Shown piece by piece: positions 8,901 through 17,442 of a stretch of DNA of 64,000 bases. This DNA is from Sphingobacterium sp. GVS05A (GTDB lineage Bacteria > Bacteroidota > Bacteroidia > Sphingobacteriales > Sphingobacteriaceae), in the NCBI RefSeq assembly GCF_019969845.1, contig NZ_JAHXYR010000006.1, positions 248,001 through 312,000 of the forward strand, read 5' to 3'. The position numbers and the translations under genes were made by a program. The notes beneath the pieces were generated by a model, which worked only from the letters and a program-made list of their open reading frames with translations, was not told where the DNA came from and did not search any database. The stretch's first letter is position 1; each line of letters begins with the position of its first letter.

Positions 8901-9062
8901 AAGCTCGATGCTTTTGTTACGGCTACAAATCTGATTACCTGGACAAAGTATACCGGTTTTGATCCCGATGTTAATTCCTATTCTGGTCTTCGTGTAGGAT
9001 TGGATGAGGGCTCTTATCCGCAGAGCCGCACATTTATGTTTGGTTTAATCCTTGGTCTTTAA
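5970..9062 (+). CDS. SusC/RagA-type TonB-dependent outer-membrane transporter (pair 1)
   Basis: A 1030-residue outer-membrane receptor that should import oligosaccharides or other nutrients using TonB energy, capped by the SusD partner encoded six bases downstream. Domains: signal peptide about 1-35 (ending VVAQQ), carboxypeptidase-D-like regulatory domain about 37-112 (TVTGNVIDA), TonB-box region EETVVVGYGRQKKR near 118-131, plug domain about 132-258 (LQGRAAGVQV, NNPLFVVDGIP, SRAANGVVMITTKRG), then the 22-strand barrel ending in FMFGLILGL. There is no STN domain, so it is not expected to signal through a FecR/sigma pair, unlike the receptor at 17526. It starts a four-gene cluster with SusD, a FAS1 lipoprotein and an oxidoreductase. 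Confidence 0.96.
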   Translation: MKFIANQCNLKGPYYVLSLFFLCSILIFPGIVVAQQKTVTGNVIDATTKSPLFGVTVKLSDAKNVTVSTDKRGGFVLDDVAIGQSITFSFVGYSSQTIKTDSRASYTIALVAVSNLMEETVVVGYGRQKKRNLTGSIVSVGASEIAKTTLQDPISILQGRAAGVQVSSNSGAPGGEMSIRVRGSSSLNSGNNPLFVVDGIPLESNSISSLNGTENSGLNPMTDINPNDIASIEILKDAASTAIYGSRAANGVVMITTKRGAEGRPEVILNATAGVSALTRKLSVLNARQYREAVLDSYRGMAKPEEPFYTIIDSLNPMNSGDVDWQDELMRSAKQYKLDLSVRGGNQGTKYAWSSSYLDQDGVILNSNYKRFTSRLNVDFTISDRIRIGQSISYTNAVNNRTNAAGSGNLSIIRSLLIRPPIMSMYLPNGSLNGYMIGQRNPVGMALFATNLNKSNRIVGSQYLEIDLYKDLKFRSNVNLDYISMKEDEFMPSILDYREGYNKGAVRSSGNLTWGNESYFTYAKSVANAHNIGAVLGISFQKWRYDRTGLDGEYFPSDDIRTLNGASIISNQGVNIASEHAMLSYFGRVTYDYLGKYLLEFNLRTDGSSRFGRNRRFGFFPSASAGWRFVEEKGIKNLGWLSDGKLRFSLGSTGNEAIGDYAARGEFTLGTNYLDFSGAAPTVMPNPSLTWETTRQYNLGLELGFLKNRILFSTDAYLKKTKDLLYNVPIPGTTGFEFITQNIGSIENRGLEFSVQTRNLEGAFSWNTNINVSLNRNKVTSLPKNLLTGGHIQNGAFHILREGLPIGVFYGWRYLGVYARDEDNTSGLTNGANGPVFAGGDPIWKDVNNDNIIDQNDREIIGYAEPKYFGGISNDFSYKNFHLNVFFQYSVGNQIYSELNHQRNSIVRYNNLSTDALNRWREQGDQTDFPRLIRDDPKQSDSRVQSRWVEDGSYLKLKNINLRYSFDPAWSKRIGLRKLDAFVTATNLITWTKYTGFDPDVNSYSGLRVGLDEGSYPQSRTFMFGLILGL

Positions 9063-9068
9063 TAAATC

Positions 9069-10445
9069 ATGATGAAAAAATTGTTAAAATATACATTTTG
9101 TTCTCTTCTATTTTTATCCGTCAGCGGCTGTTCGAACTCGTTGCTGGATAAGGAGCCTATTAGCAATGTCTCTGGAGAGGGGTATTATAAAAAGCCCAGT
9201 GATGCGCAGGCTGGTGTCAATGGCATCTATAATGGTTTGCAATCTCTTTTTCGTCAGAATTTTGCTTACTGGGGAGAGGGGCGGGCTGATAATATTGTGA
9301 CCCGCCATGCCGGTGATCCTGCTGCGCTACAACAGAACACGCTGACTCCCGTTATCAATTCGGCACGCTGGGATAATTTTTATACTGTTATATCCCGTGC
9401 GAACTATGCGATCAAATATATTCCACAGGCATTTGGAACGGAAGATAGCGAACTTAAAAGGCAATTACTTGGGCAGGCCCATGCTTTAAGGGCACTGGCT
9501 TATTTTTACTTGGTTCGAATATGGGGGCAGGTGCCTTTGGTTACGGAACCCTATGAGGGATTGGATCAGGACCTGTTTGTTAAGAAGAACACTGAGGCGG
9601 AGGTATTGGCTAATGTGGAAGCAGATTTAATCTTAGCAACAGAGAATTGTGCGACAAATTATTCGGGTGCCAGAAACCGTGTACTGATTACCAAAGGGGC
9701 GGCTTATGCTTTTCTGACCCAGCTCTATATGTGGCAAAAAAAGTATGCACAAGCGATAGAAATGGCTGAAAAAATAATCGCGGACCCGCAATATGCCTTG
9801 GTGCCAATTGAGGATTGGAATAACATCTTTGTAAAAGGAAGCAGTACCGAAAGTATTTTTGAGGTCGGATACAATGAAGTGCAACCCAATAACCTCCGTG
9901 TGTGGTATGCCAATGGATCGGATAGTGATTATGTACCCAGTGCGGGTTTTATAGCGTCAATCGAACCTGACGATCTTCGCAAACCTCGTATTTACGATGT
10001 GTCCCAAGTTCAGCCCCGTAAGATATGGAAGTTTTTTGGGCAAGGATTTAATGACGAGAGTCCAGAACCGTCCTCAGGCAATATTGTATTAACGCGATTG
10101 GCTGATATCCTTCTGCTTAAGGCTGAAGCACATGCCAATTTAAATCAGCCTGTTGAAGCATTGGACCTACTGAACCGTATCCGTACTCGTGCGGGACTTC
10201 CAGTTTTGGATCAAAATAAGGCGCAAAGCCAATTCGGAAGTTTAGTTGGCAGTATTTTGCATGAACGATCTGTAGAGCTTTGTTTTGAAGGACACCGTTG
10301 GTTTGATCTCTTGCGAAATGAAACTGCTATTTCGACAATGAAACCGATCAATGGTCTCTCCGATAAACGAAATTTGCTATGGCCAGTACATGAAGGTGAA
10401 CTTCTTAAAAATCCAAATTTGCAACAAAATGAATTTTATAGATAA
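9069..10445 (+). CDS. SusD/RagB-family surface lipoprotein (pair 1)
   Basis: A 458-residue lipoprotein that forms the lid of the SusC transporter just upstream and binds its ligand at the cell surface. The signal sequence ends in a lipobox with acceptor Cys21 (SVSGC), followed by the usual NSLLDKEP start of SusD proteins. The TPR-like region includes GQAHALRALAYFYLVRIWGQVPLV, and the C-terminal SusD signature is present (LADILLLKAEAHA, LLNRIRTRAGLP, ERSVELCFEGHRWFDLLR, ending in NPNLQQNEFYR). The start is either of two adjacent ATGs (9069, 9072). It is shorter than the 637-residue SusD of the main locus. Only six bases separate it from SusC, so they share a transcript. Confidence 0.95.
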   Translation: MMKKLLKYTFCSLLFLSVSGCSNSLLDKEPISNVSGEGYYKKPSDAQAGVNGIYNGLQSLFRQNFAYWGEGRADNIVTRHAGDPAALQQNTLTPVINSARWDNFYTVISRANYAIKYIPQAFGTEDSELKRQLLGQAHALRALAYFYLVRIWGQVPLVTEPYEGLDQDLFVKKNTEAEVLANVEADLILATENCATNYSGARNRVLITKGAAYAFLTQLYMWQKKYAQAIEMAEKIIADPQYALVPIEDWNNIFVKGSSTESIFEVGYNEVQPNNLRVWYANGSDSDYVPSAGFIASIEPDDLRKPRIYDVSQVQPRKIWKFFGQGFNDESPEPSSGNIVLTRLADILLLKAEAHANLNQPVEALDLLNRIRTRAGLPVLDQNKAQSQFGSLVGSILHERSVELCFEGHRWFDLLRNETAISTMKPINGLSDKRNLLWPVHEGELLKNPNLQQNEFYR

Positions 10446-10449
10446 TCTT

Positions 10450-11028
10450 ATGAAGAAGGTAAAATATATCGTTATTTTTTTTCTAAGTAGTTTTGGTACA
10501 CTGTCATTGTTTTCTAGTTGCGAAATACAGGAAAGCTTCGAATATGACTACGCGGAAGACAATAGTAAACTGAATATGTCGGCATGGACATATATTCAAG
10601 GGAAGGATTCATTGTCCTTACTAAAACAAGCTATCTTGCAATGTAAGGATGAAGCATTGTATGAACGTACAGAAAAAGCGACTTTTATTCTGCCCACCAA
10701 TCAAGCTTTTACAGCATATCTAAAAGAAAATAAATACGAAAATATTGCCGCTATTCCAGTACCGATAGTGAAGGATATTTTGCGTTATCATATTGTAAAG
10801 GCGGTAGTGAATTTTAGCGATCCTGCCTTGGCTCCGAGTAACAAGCCAATTGCTTATACGACTGAAAAAGGTCAAACGATGTACTTGTCCCATACCAGTA
10901 CCTATGTGGGGCTGATCAATGAAGGGACCAACAACCAATGGCAAATCCGCACATCTAATTTAGTTCCGGATAATGGTGTCATCCATGTCGTTGATCACAT
11001 TGTATTTTTATCCGAGAAGGCGAAATAG
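10450..11028 (+). CDS. Fasciclin (FAS1) domain lipoprotein
   Basis: A 192-residue exported lipoprotein beginning at ATG 10450, four bases after the SusD stop; a longer in-frame start at 10351 would overlap SusD by almost 100 bases and adds no signal peptide. The lipobox is LFSSC, with Cys at about residue 24. The rest is one FAS1 domain: KATFILPTNQAFTAYL (the H1-type FAS1 motif), ILRYHIVKAVVNFSD, and the C-terminal DNGVIHVVDHIVFL (H2-type). FAS1 domains mediate adhesion or ligand binding, and in Bacteroidota they often accompany SusC/D pairs as extra surface lipoproteins. A surface-exposed accessory role is inferred. Confidence 0.88.
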   Translation: MKKVKYIVIFFLSSFGTLSLFSSCEIQESFEYDYAEDNSKLNMSAWTYIQGKDSLSLLKQAILQCKDEALYERTEKATFILPTNQAFTAYLKENKYENIAAIPVPIVKDILRYHIVKAVVNFSDPALAPSNKPIAYTTEKGQTMYLSHTSTYVGLINEGTNNQWQIRTSNLVPDNGVIHVVDHIVFLSEKAK

Positions 11029-11213
11029 GTATATTGATGATCTGTTTTCTGAACAATGTCTTGTGTATAAAGTATAAGGAAAAAATGGAAATACGAACAG
11101 CTTATAAAGTGCTATGGCGATAATGGATACAATTGAAAAATGATGGCTCAATAAACATTATCTTCAGTTTATTGTTTTGTTTTAAACTAAACTAAACAAT
11201 AAGCCAGTAAATT

Positions 11214-12575
11214 ATGGTTGATTATACGCTGAACCGAAGAAACTTCATTCTGGGTGCAAGTGCTTTTGTTACTTTATCCGCTTTAGAAGCGAAAGGATTA
11301 TCCTTTGAACGTCTATCTAAAAATATCAAGGTCGGACTGATCGGGGCTGGTTGGTATGGAAAAAGCGATCTATTTAGGCTGATGCAGGTTTGCGATGTCG
11401 ATGTGGTTGCGATTTGCGATGTCGATAGCCGTCATTTGCAGGAGGCGGGGCGATTGGTCGGAGAACGCCAACGCTCGGGGCAGATTCCAAAGCTCTACAA
11501 AGATTACCGGAAAATGCTTGCGGATCATCAATTCGATCTCATTCTAATCGGTACGCCTGATCATTGGCATGCGCGGCAGGCCATAGATGCGATACGTTCG
11601 GGAGCGCATGTCTATTTGCAAAAACCTGTTAGTGTTGATGTGCTGGAGGGCGAAGCAATACTCCGATATGCACGAAAATATAATAAAAAAGTACAGGTAG
11701 GAACACAACGGCGGAGTACAGCACATCTGATTGATGCAAAAAAGCAGATTATAGACCAAGGTTTACTCGGTAAGATATCGCACGTGGAAATGTGCTGCTA
11801 CTATCATATGAGGAAGAACGGTAATCCGGCACTGGAGCCTGTTCCTGACTTTCTTGATTATGAACTATGGACTGGACCGGCTCCTTTACGTCCTTACGAC
11901 GGTTTACCTCATGGCGGTTGGTGGCGAACTTTTATGGAATATGGGAATGGGATCACAGGTGATATGGGTATGCATATGTTTGATACTGTTCGTTGGCTGT
12001 TACAACTCAAATGGCCAAAGAAAATTAGTGCAACAGGGGGAATCTATGTGCAAAAGGAGGGAAAGTCGACTATTGCAGATACACAAACAGCAGTATTTGA
12101 ATATGATGAGCTTAATTGTATATGGCAACATCGCACTTGGGGCAATCCTGTGGATCCCGAATATCCTTGGGCGTTTATTATTTATGGAGATAAAGGAACG
12201 CTAAAAGGAAGTGTGATGAAATATGAATTTACTCCAATAGGTAAAGGTACTCCCATTAAAAAAGACGTGGTTTATGAAAAAGATAAATTTCCTGCTGATC
12301 TGGAAGAACCTAAAATTGAATTGCACACAGCTCCTGCCACACGACAACATCTATTGGATCTATTATCTGCAATAGAACATGATCGATTGCCTGTAGCTGA
12401 TATCGAAGAGGGATATATATCGACAGCCTGTTGTATACTTGCCAATATTTCTATGCAATTAAATAGACCATTGAAATACGATCCATTGAAAAAAATATGT
12501 ACCGATGATCCCGAAGCAACCAAGTTATTAAAAAGACCTTATCGAATGCCCTGGCAACATCCTTATCTGTCCTAA
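11214..12575 (+). CDS. Gfo/Idh/MocA-family oxidoreductase with Tat signal
   Basis: A 453-residue NAD(P)-dependent sugar or inositol oxidoreductase family member. It starts with a twin-arginine signal (NRRNFILGASAF), indicating export in folded form, common for Bacteroidota members linked to glycan loci. The Rossmann fold is seen in KVGLIGAGWYG (residues 39-49) and ICDVDS; the catalytic-lysine motif is YLQKPVS (K137, in place of the more usual EKP); GGWWRTFMEYGNGITGDMGMHMFDTVRW is typical of the C-terminal domain. The exact substrate cannot be read from sequence. It follows the FAS1 gene after 185 bases, so it may be transcribed separately, but position suggests it acts on the sugar taken up by SusC/D pair 1. 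Confidence 0.9.
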   Translation: MVDYTLNRRNFILGASAFVTLSALEAKGLSFERLSKNIKVGLIGAGWYGKSDLFRLMQVCDVDVVAICDVDSRHLQEAGRLVGERQRSGQIPKLYKDYRKMLADHQFDLILIGTPDHWHARQAIDAIRSGAHVYLQKPVSVDVLEGEAILRYARKYNKKVQVGTQRRSTAHLIDAKKQIIDQGLLGKISHVEMCCYYHMRKNGNPALEPVPDFLDYELWTGPAPLRPYDGLPHGGWWRTFMEYGNGITGDMGMHMFDTVRWLLQLKWPKKISATGGIYVQKEGKSTIADTQTAVFEYDELNCIWQHRTWGNPVDPEYPWAFIIYGDKGTLKGSVMKYEFTPIGKGTPIKKDVVYEKDKFPADLEEPKIELHTAPATRQHLLDLLSAIEHDRLPVADIEEGYISTACCILANISMQLNRPLKYDPLKKICTDDPEATKLLKRPYRMPWQHPYLS

Positions 12576-12766
12576 TATAAATTATAATCATGGTTTAGTA
12601 TATCGTTTTCATCTGATCCTTATTAACCACTTAGATTTATGCACTAGAAATTGGGAGAATCAAATATTGGTGAAATACCACCGAAAATTTAATCCCGTAG
12701 CGTTTAATGTTTAATCTGTAATTTATCTCATGGCTTTTTTACGATATTTAACTAAATATTGTAACT

Positions 12767-13729
12767 ATGCTGTTGAAATTTAATAAACTACTTGTGCTGT
12801 TATTGACATTATGCGTTAATCTTGTCTGTGCACAACAAAGCGAACAACATATTGACGGGGTATATAAATCTTCGAATGCCGCTTTTGTGATAAACAAAAA
12901 CAAGACTTTTTTGATAATAGCTTATGGAACATTAATAAAAGGTACATGGAAGATCGAAAATGATCTTATTTATCTACAACCTAAAAATCCTGACGCTCAA
13001 TTTTATGTCTATGCGCGGAAAAATCCGACTATCAAAAACGGGATGCGTGTTTGTTTCATGGGGGATCGTTTGAGTAGTGCGATTTTGGTCGGAACGTTTC
13101 CGGATAAGATGCAGCCACTTTTTAATGAGGATGCGAATTGTAAGGACTTTCCTAGTGTTCATCTGTTTAATGAAAAGATGGATACGATTACCTTATTGGA
13201 GCGAGAAAACCAGGACAATGATCGTGGTATTGAAATTCCTAAATTGATGTATCATTTTGCCAGTGGCGATTTTAATGATTTTATTGTGCAACATATGCAA
13301 AGTAGCTTGTACCACAATGACTTTATGCTCAAAATAGGCAAAGAAGGGTTATATGCTGTCAGTGATCAGTCGGATACGCCCATTCGCAAATCTACTAAAG
13401 AAGAAGAAATTTCTATGCTCGAAGAACTGAAATTTTTAGACCAGTCTTTTGATAGAGCCTTTGATGCTGATTTCAAGTTGGTAAATAATGGTTACAATAC
13501 CCATGATGATATGGATCAGGAAATAGAGTTAGCAGCTTACAAATATGATACCGACAAAAATCTATATCTCAATCGAGCGATACCTGCAAAAGAACTGGAC
13601 TATAAAAGCACAGACTACCATTACGATGGCATATTAATGAAGTTTGATCAGATTAAGGGAACATCAGAACCCCAGACAGCTGTAAAAATATTGCACAATC
13701 CCTTATTTATTGCGAATTGTGACAACTAA
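12767..13729 (+). CDS. Hypothetical exported protein
   Basis: A 320-residue protein with a signal peptide (MLLKFNKLLVLLLTLCVNLVCAQ, cleavage near residue 23). The N-terminal part (DGVYKSSNAAFVINKNKTFLIIAYGTLIKGTWKIEND) looks like a lipocalin-like beta domain in which an effect is compared with a baseline, a pattern common in uncharacterised Bacteroidota periplasmic proteins. The C-terminal two thirds are acidic, with no motif I recognise. The next gene starts 34 bases downstream on the same strand and is also exported, so the two probably form a transcript. No functional assignment is possible. Confidence 0.75.
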   Translation: MLLKFNKLLVLLLTLCVNLVCAQQSEQHIDGVYKSSNAAFVINKNKTFLIIAYGTLIKGTWKIENDLIYLQPKNPDAQFYVYARKNPTIKNGMRVCFMGDRLSSAILVGTFPDKMQPLFNEDANCKDFPSVHLFNEKMDTITLLERENQDNDRGIEIPKLMYHFASGDFNDFIVQHMQSSLYHNDFMLKIGKEGLYAVSDQSDTPIRKSTKEEEISMLEELKFLDQSFDRAFDADFKLVNNGYNTHDDMDQEIELAAYKYDTDKNLYLNRAIPAKELDYKSTDYHYDGILMKFDQIKGTSEPQTAVKILHNPLFIANCDN

Positions 13730-13763
13730 TCTAATTGGGAACATTTTTTCTTAAAATATATAG

Positions 13764-14339
13764 ATGATGGCAAGAAATCGTTTTATAGTTTCTCTTATTT
13801 TGACACTATGCATGGTACTGGGCTGTCAAGATAAAAAGATTGAAAATTCCAGTTCCAAACAGGTTGAAAATAAGATTGAATTAAACAATGATGAGCCCCC
13901 TCGAATTATAGAAGACCAGACGGTTCCAGACACGATAGTATTATCCCACATACATAAACCGAGTACGGTATACTGTGATTTGGACGGAGACAATTTGACG
14001 GATACAGTCCAGATTGTACAAAATACAAAAAATGAGAAATATGGCTTAAGATTTATTTATGGGAACAGAAAGATTGAATACTTAGGGATGGGCACTGATA
14101 TCGTGGGTCAGGGCTTTGATGATATAAATTGGGTGGGTGTTTTTGAAAAGGCGCCCAAAGGGGAAATCTATTGGAACAATGTAAATGATGATGGTGAAAT
14201 AATCACAGATGAGGAAGTAAATGAAAAAGATAAAATCAAATTGGTAAACGATGGTATTTTCATTCACCAAGCTGAATCTTGTGGTGGAGGTGTTATCTAT
14301 TTAAACAAGGGAAAATTTGCCTGGATACAGCAGGAATAA
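13764..14339 (+). CDS. Hypothetical lipoprotein with a DxDGDxxxD motif
   Basis: A 191-residue protein with a lipoprotein signal (LTLCMVLGC, acceptor Cys21), a low-complexity charged linker to about residue 60, and a beta-rich domain. CDLDGDNLTDTVQI near residue 72 is the calcium-loop-like DxDGDxxxD pattern found in FG-GAP/VCBS-type repeats and related periplasmic proteins. Two more acidic loops follow (NVNDDGEIITDEE). The protein ends with GGGVIYLNKGKFAWIQQE. The family and role are unknown. It is probably cotranscribed with the preceding exported protein. Confidence 0.75.
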   Translation: MMARNRFIVSLILTLCMVLGCQDKKIENSSSKQVENKIELNNDEPPRIIEDQTVPDTIVLSHIHKPSTVYCDLDGDNLTDTVQIVQNTKNEKYGLRFIYGNRKIEYLGMGTDIVGQGFDDINWVGVFEKAPKGEIYWNNVNDDGEIITDEEVNEKDKIKLVNDGIFIHQAESCGGGVIYLNKGKFAWIQQE

Positions 14340-14358
14340 CGAATGTGCTATATCCTAT

Positions 14359-14832
14359 TTATTTACATCTCAATACAGTTTTTGTTGCACCGCTCGATTT
14401 CGTAGATACACTCTCTGCCGGTTCTGAAAGAATATAATCGATTGAAATAACATTTACTTTCGCATTTTGTTTCGGTTCAATTTCCTTGTTTTCCTCTCCC
14501 TTCGCTGGTGTGCTATCTCCATAGTAGTAATATTCAAATGTTAAATTCCGATCCGATTTATTCAAGATATAAGTCGCTCTTCCATAGTTAATCTTAAAGC
14601 CATCTTTAGTTGTTGGGAACAACACAACCTCTTTTGTGTAATTATTACAATCTGTAATTGTCAGGATAGTTGGTGTAAACCAATTGATCGGAATGGTTAA
14701 CAGAAGCAGTAACAATATCGCATCATTTTTACTTTCCTCTTTTTTGATAAATCGTGTATATAGGGGTTTGAAAACTATTAAAAGACAAAATATCCCAATA
14801 ATAATTAAATAAGTATTTAATGATACGATCAT
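14359..14832 (-). CDS. Hypothetical small membrane protein
   Basis: A 157-residue protein with two predicted transmembrane helices near the N-terminus (about 6-24, TYLIIIGIFCLLIVF, and about 38-58, ILLLLLLTIPINWFTPTILTI), then an extracytoplasmic beta-type domain of about 100 residues (VVLFPTTKDGFKINYGRATYIL). I do not recognise a family. It is convergent with the lipoprotein gene, with 19 bases between the stops and no obvious terminator there. Confidence 0.65.
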   Translation of the reverse strand: MIVSLNTYLIIIGIFCLLIVFKPLYTRFIKKEESKNDAILLLLLLTIPINWFTPTILTITDCNNYTKEVVLFPTTKDGFKINYGRATYILNKSDRNLTFEYYYYGDSTPAKGEENKEIEPKQNAKVNVISIDYILSEPAESVSTKSSGATKTVLRCK

Positions 14833-14910
14833 AGGTTTTAGATTAGTTTACAACTCAAAATGACTTTGTTGTTTTTATGTTTTTTTAAGTATCTGATTAA
14901 TTATGCCTGA

Positions 14911-15049
14911 TCAAATGATATCGAATTTCGTGCCAGTTTTGAGCTTTTTAACTTCGATATTTATACGCGGCAGGCTCATTAGCTCAGCTACTTGCATGAT
15001 ATCGCTCCCGAAGAGAAATAGCCCCCAGTCGGAGAAAAATAGCCCACTT
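14911..15049 (-). mobile_element. Possible IS21-type terminal remnant
   Basis: Two imperfect direct repeats, cgaagagaaatagccc (15009-15024) and cggagaaaaatagccc (15030-15045), match at 14 of 16 positions with a 21-bp period. On the minus strand this reads gggctatttttctccg, which resembles the multiple terminal repeats I associate with IS21-family elements of Bacteroidota. A short open frame continues from it on the minus strand to a stop at 14911-14913 (LMSLPRINIEVKKLKTGTK). No transposase gene is present. The rest of the 518-base gap 14833-15350 shows nothing else I can name. Confidence 0.3.
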
Positions 15050-15350
15050 ATTTAGTAAAGTATGTATCGATTGGACACTTCCTTTTTAAAAAAGAGAAAT
15101 GCATTGGCTGTATCGTAATATTTTACATGTTTTTACGTGTTTTATACATCCCTGATTTAATTTATATTATTTCTTTTGTTTAAAGATCAATTGTCAGACG
15201 ACTGTCAGGTGGCCTAACGAAATTTTGCTGCTATTTTCAACTCGTCAAGTACCTAGAAAAGCACATGTGCAGAAAATATGAATTATTTTCCCGCACATCG
15301 TAATGCAATTGAAAAACCATGGATTATTGAACTTCGATAGAAATAGAATT

Positions 15351-15950
15351 ATGAGTCTAGAGGACAACGCGATATTGCTCGTACAATTGGCTGAGGGGAA
15401 TCAAAAGGCATTCGAAAAGCTCTATTATAACTATAGGGCACAGATCTTCGGCCGTATTTTAAAGCAGGTAAGATCGGTGGAGTTTGCGCAGGATATCGTT
15501 CAGGACGTATTTGTAAAGGTCTGGCAGAATAGAGCGCAGATTGATGTTTCAAAAAATTTTAAATCCTATCTCTATACAATTGCGCAAAGCACTGTTTACG
15601 ATTATTTTCGAAAAATTGCTTCGGATCAAGTTAAGAGTGAACAGCTGATGATTCTATCGAAGGGAAAATGTGCAAATGATATTGAAGCGGAGGTCTCTTA
15701 TAAAGAAATGGAAAAGTACCTCAATGATATCTTGGATATTATTCCCGAACGATGTCGGGAAGTATATGTACTTTGTAAGCTCGAAGGTCGAAGCTATGAT
15801 GAGGTGTCCAAACTTTTGAATATTTCTACAGCCACCATCAACAATCATATTGTTAAAGCTACGGGTATTATTAAATCGCATTGGAATTGGAACTACTGTT
15901 GTTTCATTATGATGCTATTTGCGGAATACCATCCTATATTTCTCAACTAG
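15351..15950 (+). CDS. ECF sigma-70 factor (Bacteroides expansion family 1 type)
   Basis: A 199-residue extracytoplasmic-function sigma factor, taking ATG 15351 (MSLEDNAILL) as start; an upstream ATG at 15303 adds 16 residues that are not family-like. Region 2 is LLVQLAEGNQKAFEKLYYNYR, followed by EFAQDIVQDVFVKVWQNR, and region 4 is IPERCREVYVLCKLEGRSYDEVSKLLNISTATINNH. The protein should direct RNA polymerase to the downstream SusC/D and glycosidase genes when released by the FecR protein encoded next. The C-terminal tail (NYCCFIMMLFAEYHPIFLN) is short and hydrophobic, and its coding DNA is partly repeated about 130 bases downstream. Confidence 0.93.
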   Translation: MSLEDNAILLVQLAEGNQKAFEKLYYNYRAQIFGRILKQVRSVEFAQDIVQDVFVKVWQNRAQIDVSKNFKSYLYTIAQSTVYDYFRKIASDQVKSEQLMILSKGKCANDIEAEVSYKEMEKYLNDILDIIPERCREVYVLCKLEGRSYDEVSKLLNISTATINNHIVKATGIIKSHWNWNYCCFIMMLFAEYHPIFLN

Positions 15951-16024
15951 GATTTGGATCAGTACTTTTTTCTTATGATATTAATTGTGGAATATTAACC
16001 TCGATTTTCCACTTAAGAATAGAA

Positions 16025-16081
16025 ATTACTGTTGTTTAATTATATATTATTAGCGGAACACCAGCTTGTATTTCTCAGCTA
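16025..16081 (+). repeat. Diverged second copy of the sigma gene 3' end
   Basis: The segment 16025-16081 (attactgttgtttaattat, then agcggaacaccagcttgtat and ttctcagcta) aligns with 15891-15949, the last codons of the sigma gene (actactgttgtttcattatg, then gcggaataccatcctatatt and tctcaacta). The copy is out of frame and contains stops. It may be what is left of a duplicated sigma gene or of recombination between paralogous sigma loci. The rest of the 298-base gap before the FecR gene shows no other feature I can name. Confidence 0.6.
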
Positions 16082-16248
16082 CATCAGCACCATCCTGCTA
16101 CAAATCATTATACATTAAAAACCCTTGGGCATCTCTGCCACTGCGAGACGTAGGACATATTTGTAGGTATTTTATTTTTTTTTTGATTTGGCATAGTTGA
16201 TATTTTTTTTGCTTACGTATATAGAGTTAAAGTAAGACCAATTATACT

Positions 16249-17424
16249 GTGGAACAAACCAAATTAATAAACTTATATAGAAGATATCTTGCTAAACAGT
16301 GCACGGATGAAGAAATCCATTTGTTAATGCATTACATGCGTCAAAAGGAGTATGCAAAGCTTTTCAAGGAACTGATCTTGGAAGATTTGCAGCTTGAAGA
16401 GGAAACTGAGTTAGATGATCAGGCTAGAATGGCTATTCAGGAGCTTGATGAATATTTTGACCGTGAGTATTTTTATCAGAACCGAAAAAAGAACAATAAG
16501 AAACTATTCGCGTGGATATCAATTGCTGCTGCAGCTTCCATAATCTGTGCAATTTCGGTATTATGGTACACACGTGGGGGCGAAGAATCGGGTGGTATAG
16601 GAATAGCAGATAACCGAAGTACATTGATAACAAGTAATGGTAAAGAGATAAAACTGGATGGTACCTCCAATGTTGAATTATTGCGGGAAAATGGAACCGT
16701 GATTCTACAGGATAGTCTAGGGGATATCCATGTTAAAGTACTGGATAGTCTGCCTAATCTTAAGCCTCAAATCATTTATCAAACAATCCGGACAGCCAAG
16801 GGCCGACAATCACGTATTTACCTTACCGATGGTAGCGCTGTGGTTCTAAATTCTGATTCCCAACTTAAATTTCCACTTTTCTATGCTGAAGGTCAACGGG
16901 AGGTCGAACTTCAGGGTGAAGGATTTTTTGATGTAGAAACCAATAAGCATAAGCCTTTTATCGTTAAAACACACGATCAACGGATTAAGGTATACGGAAC
17001 CAAGTTTAATGTCAACAATTATGAAAATGAACAAACGACTAAAACCACTTTGTTTCATGGTAAAGTATCTGTCCAGAATCTGATCGGATCATCACCGCAA
17101 AAGGAATATATCCTTAAACCGGGCGAACAGATTGTCCTTGATAAAAAATCCAAAGCTTTGAAACAAGATAAGACTGAAAGCGAGGAGCAGGTATTGGGCT
17201 GGAAGAATGGTGTATTTATTTATGAGAATGCAACATTAAAGGAAATTATGAAGGATTTTGTCAGATGGTACAATATTGACGTCGATTTGGAAACCCTTCC
17301 TGCACTTACATTTAGCGGAACTATACCAAGAAATTATGAGCTGGACAAAGCACTGAGTGTTATTGCGCGGACAGCAAATATCAAGATTAACCGAACGGGA
17401 ACTACACTAAAATTTGATAAATAA
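16249..17424 (+). CDS. FecR-family anti-sigma factor
   Basis: A 391-residue inner-membrane regulator that holds the ECF sigma factor and responds to the outer-membrane receptor. It starts with GTG at 16249 (MEQTKLINLYRRYLAKQCTD); no ATG nearby gives the conserved N-terminus. The cytoplasmic part (about 1-85) includes LYRRYLAKQCTDEEIHLL; one transmembrane helix lies at about 86-106 (LFAWISIAAAASIICAISVLWY); the periplasmic FecR domain is marked by TAKGRQSRIYLTDGSAVVLN, EVELQGEGFFDVETNKHKPF and IKVYGTKFNVNNYE. The C-terminal DUF4974-type STN-like domain is FIYENATLKEIMKDFVRWYN, then FSGTIPRNYELDKAL. The gene sits between the sigma factor and the STN-bearing SusC, the standard order for trans-envelope signalling. 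Confidence 0.94.
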   Translation: MEQTKLINLYRRYLAKQCTDEEIHLLMHYMRQKEYAKLFKELILEDLQLEEETELDDQARMAIQELDEYFDREYFYQNRKKNNKKLFAWISIAAAASIICAISVLWYTRGGEESGGIGIADNRSTLITSNGKEIKLDGTSNVELLRENGTVILQDSLGDIHVKVLDSLPNLKPQIIYQTIRTAKGRQSRIYLTDGSAVVLNSDSQLKFPLFYAEGQREVELQGEGFFDVETNKHKPFIVKTHDQRIKVYGTKFNVNNYENEQTTKTTLFHGKVSVQNLIGSSPQKEYILKPGEQIVLDKKSKALKQDKTESEEQVLGWKNGVFIYENATLKEIMKDFVRWYNIDVDLETLPALTFSGTIPRNYELDKALSVIARTANIKINRTGTTLKFDK

Positions 17425-17442
17425 ATGGGGGAAAAAACTTAA

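Noticed and set aside
10351..10449. Longer N-terminus of the FAS1 lipoprotein
   Set aside because: It would overlap SusD and places polar residues before the lipoprotein signal; ATG 10450 gives a proper signal peptide.
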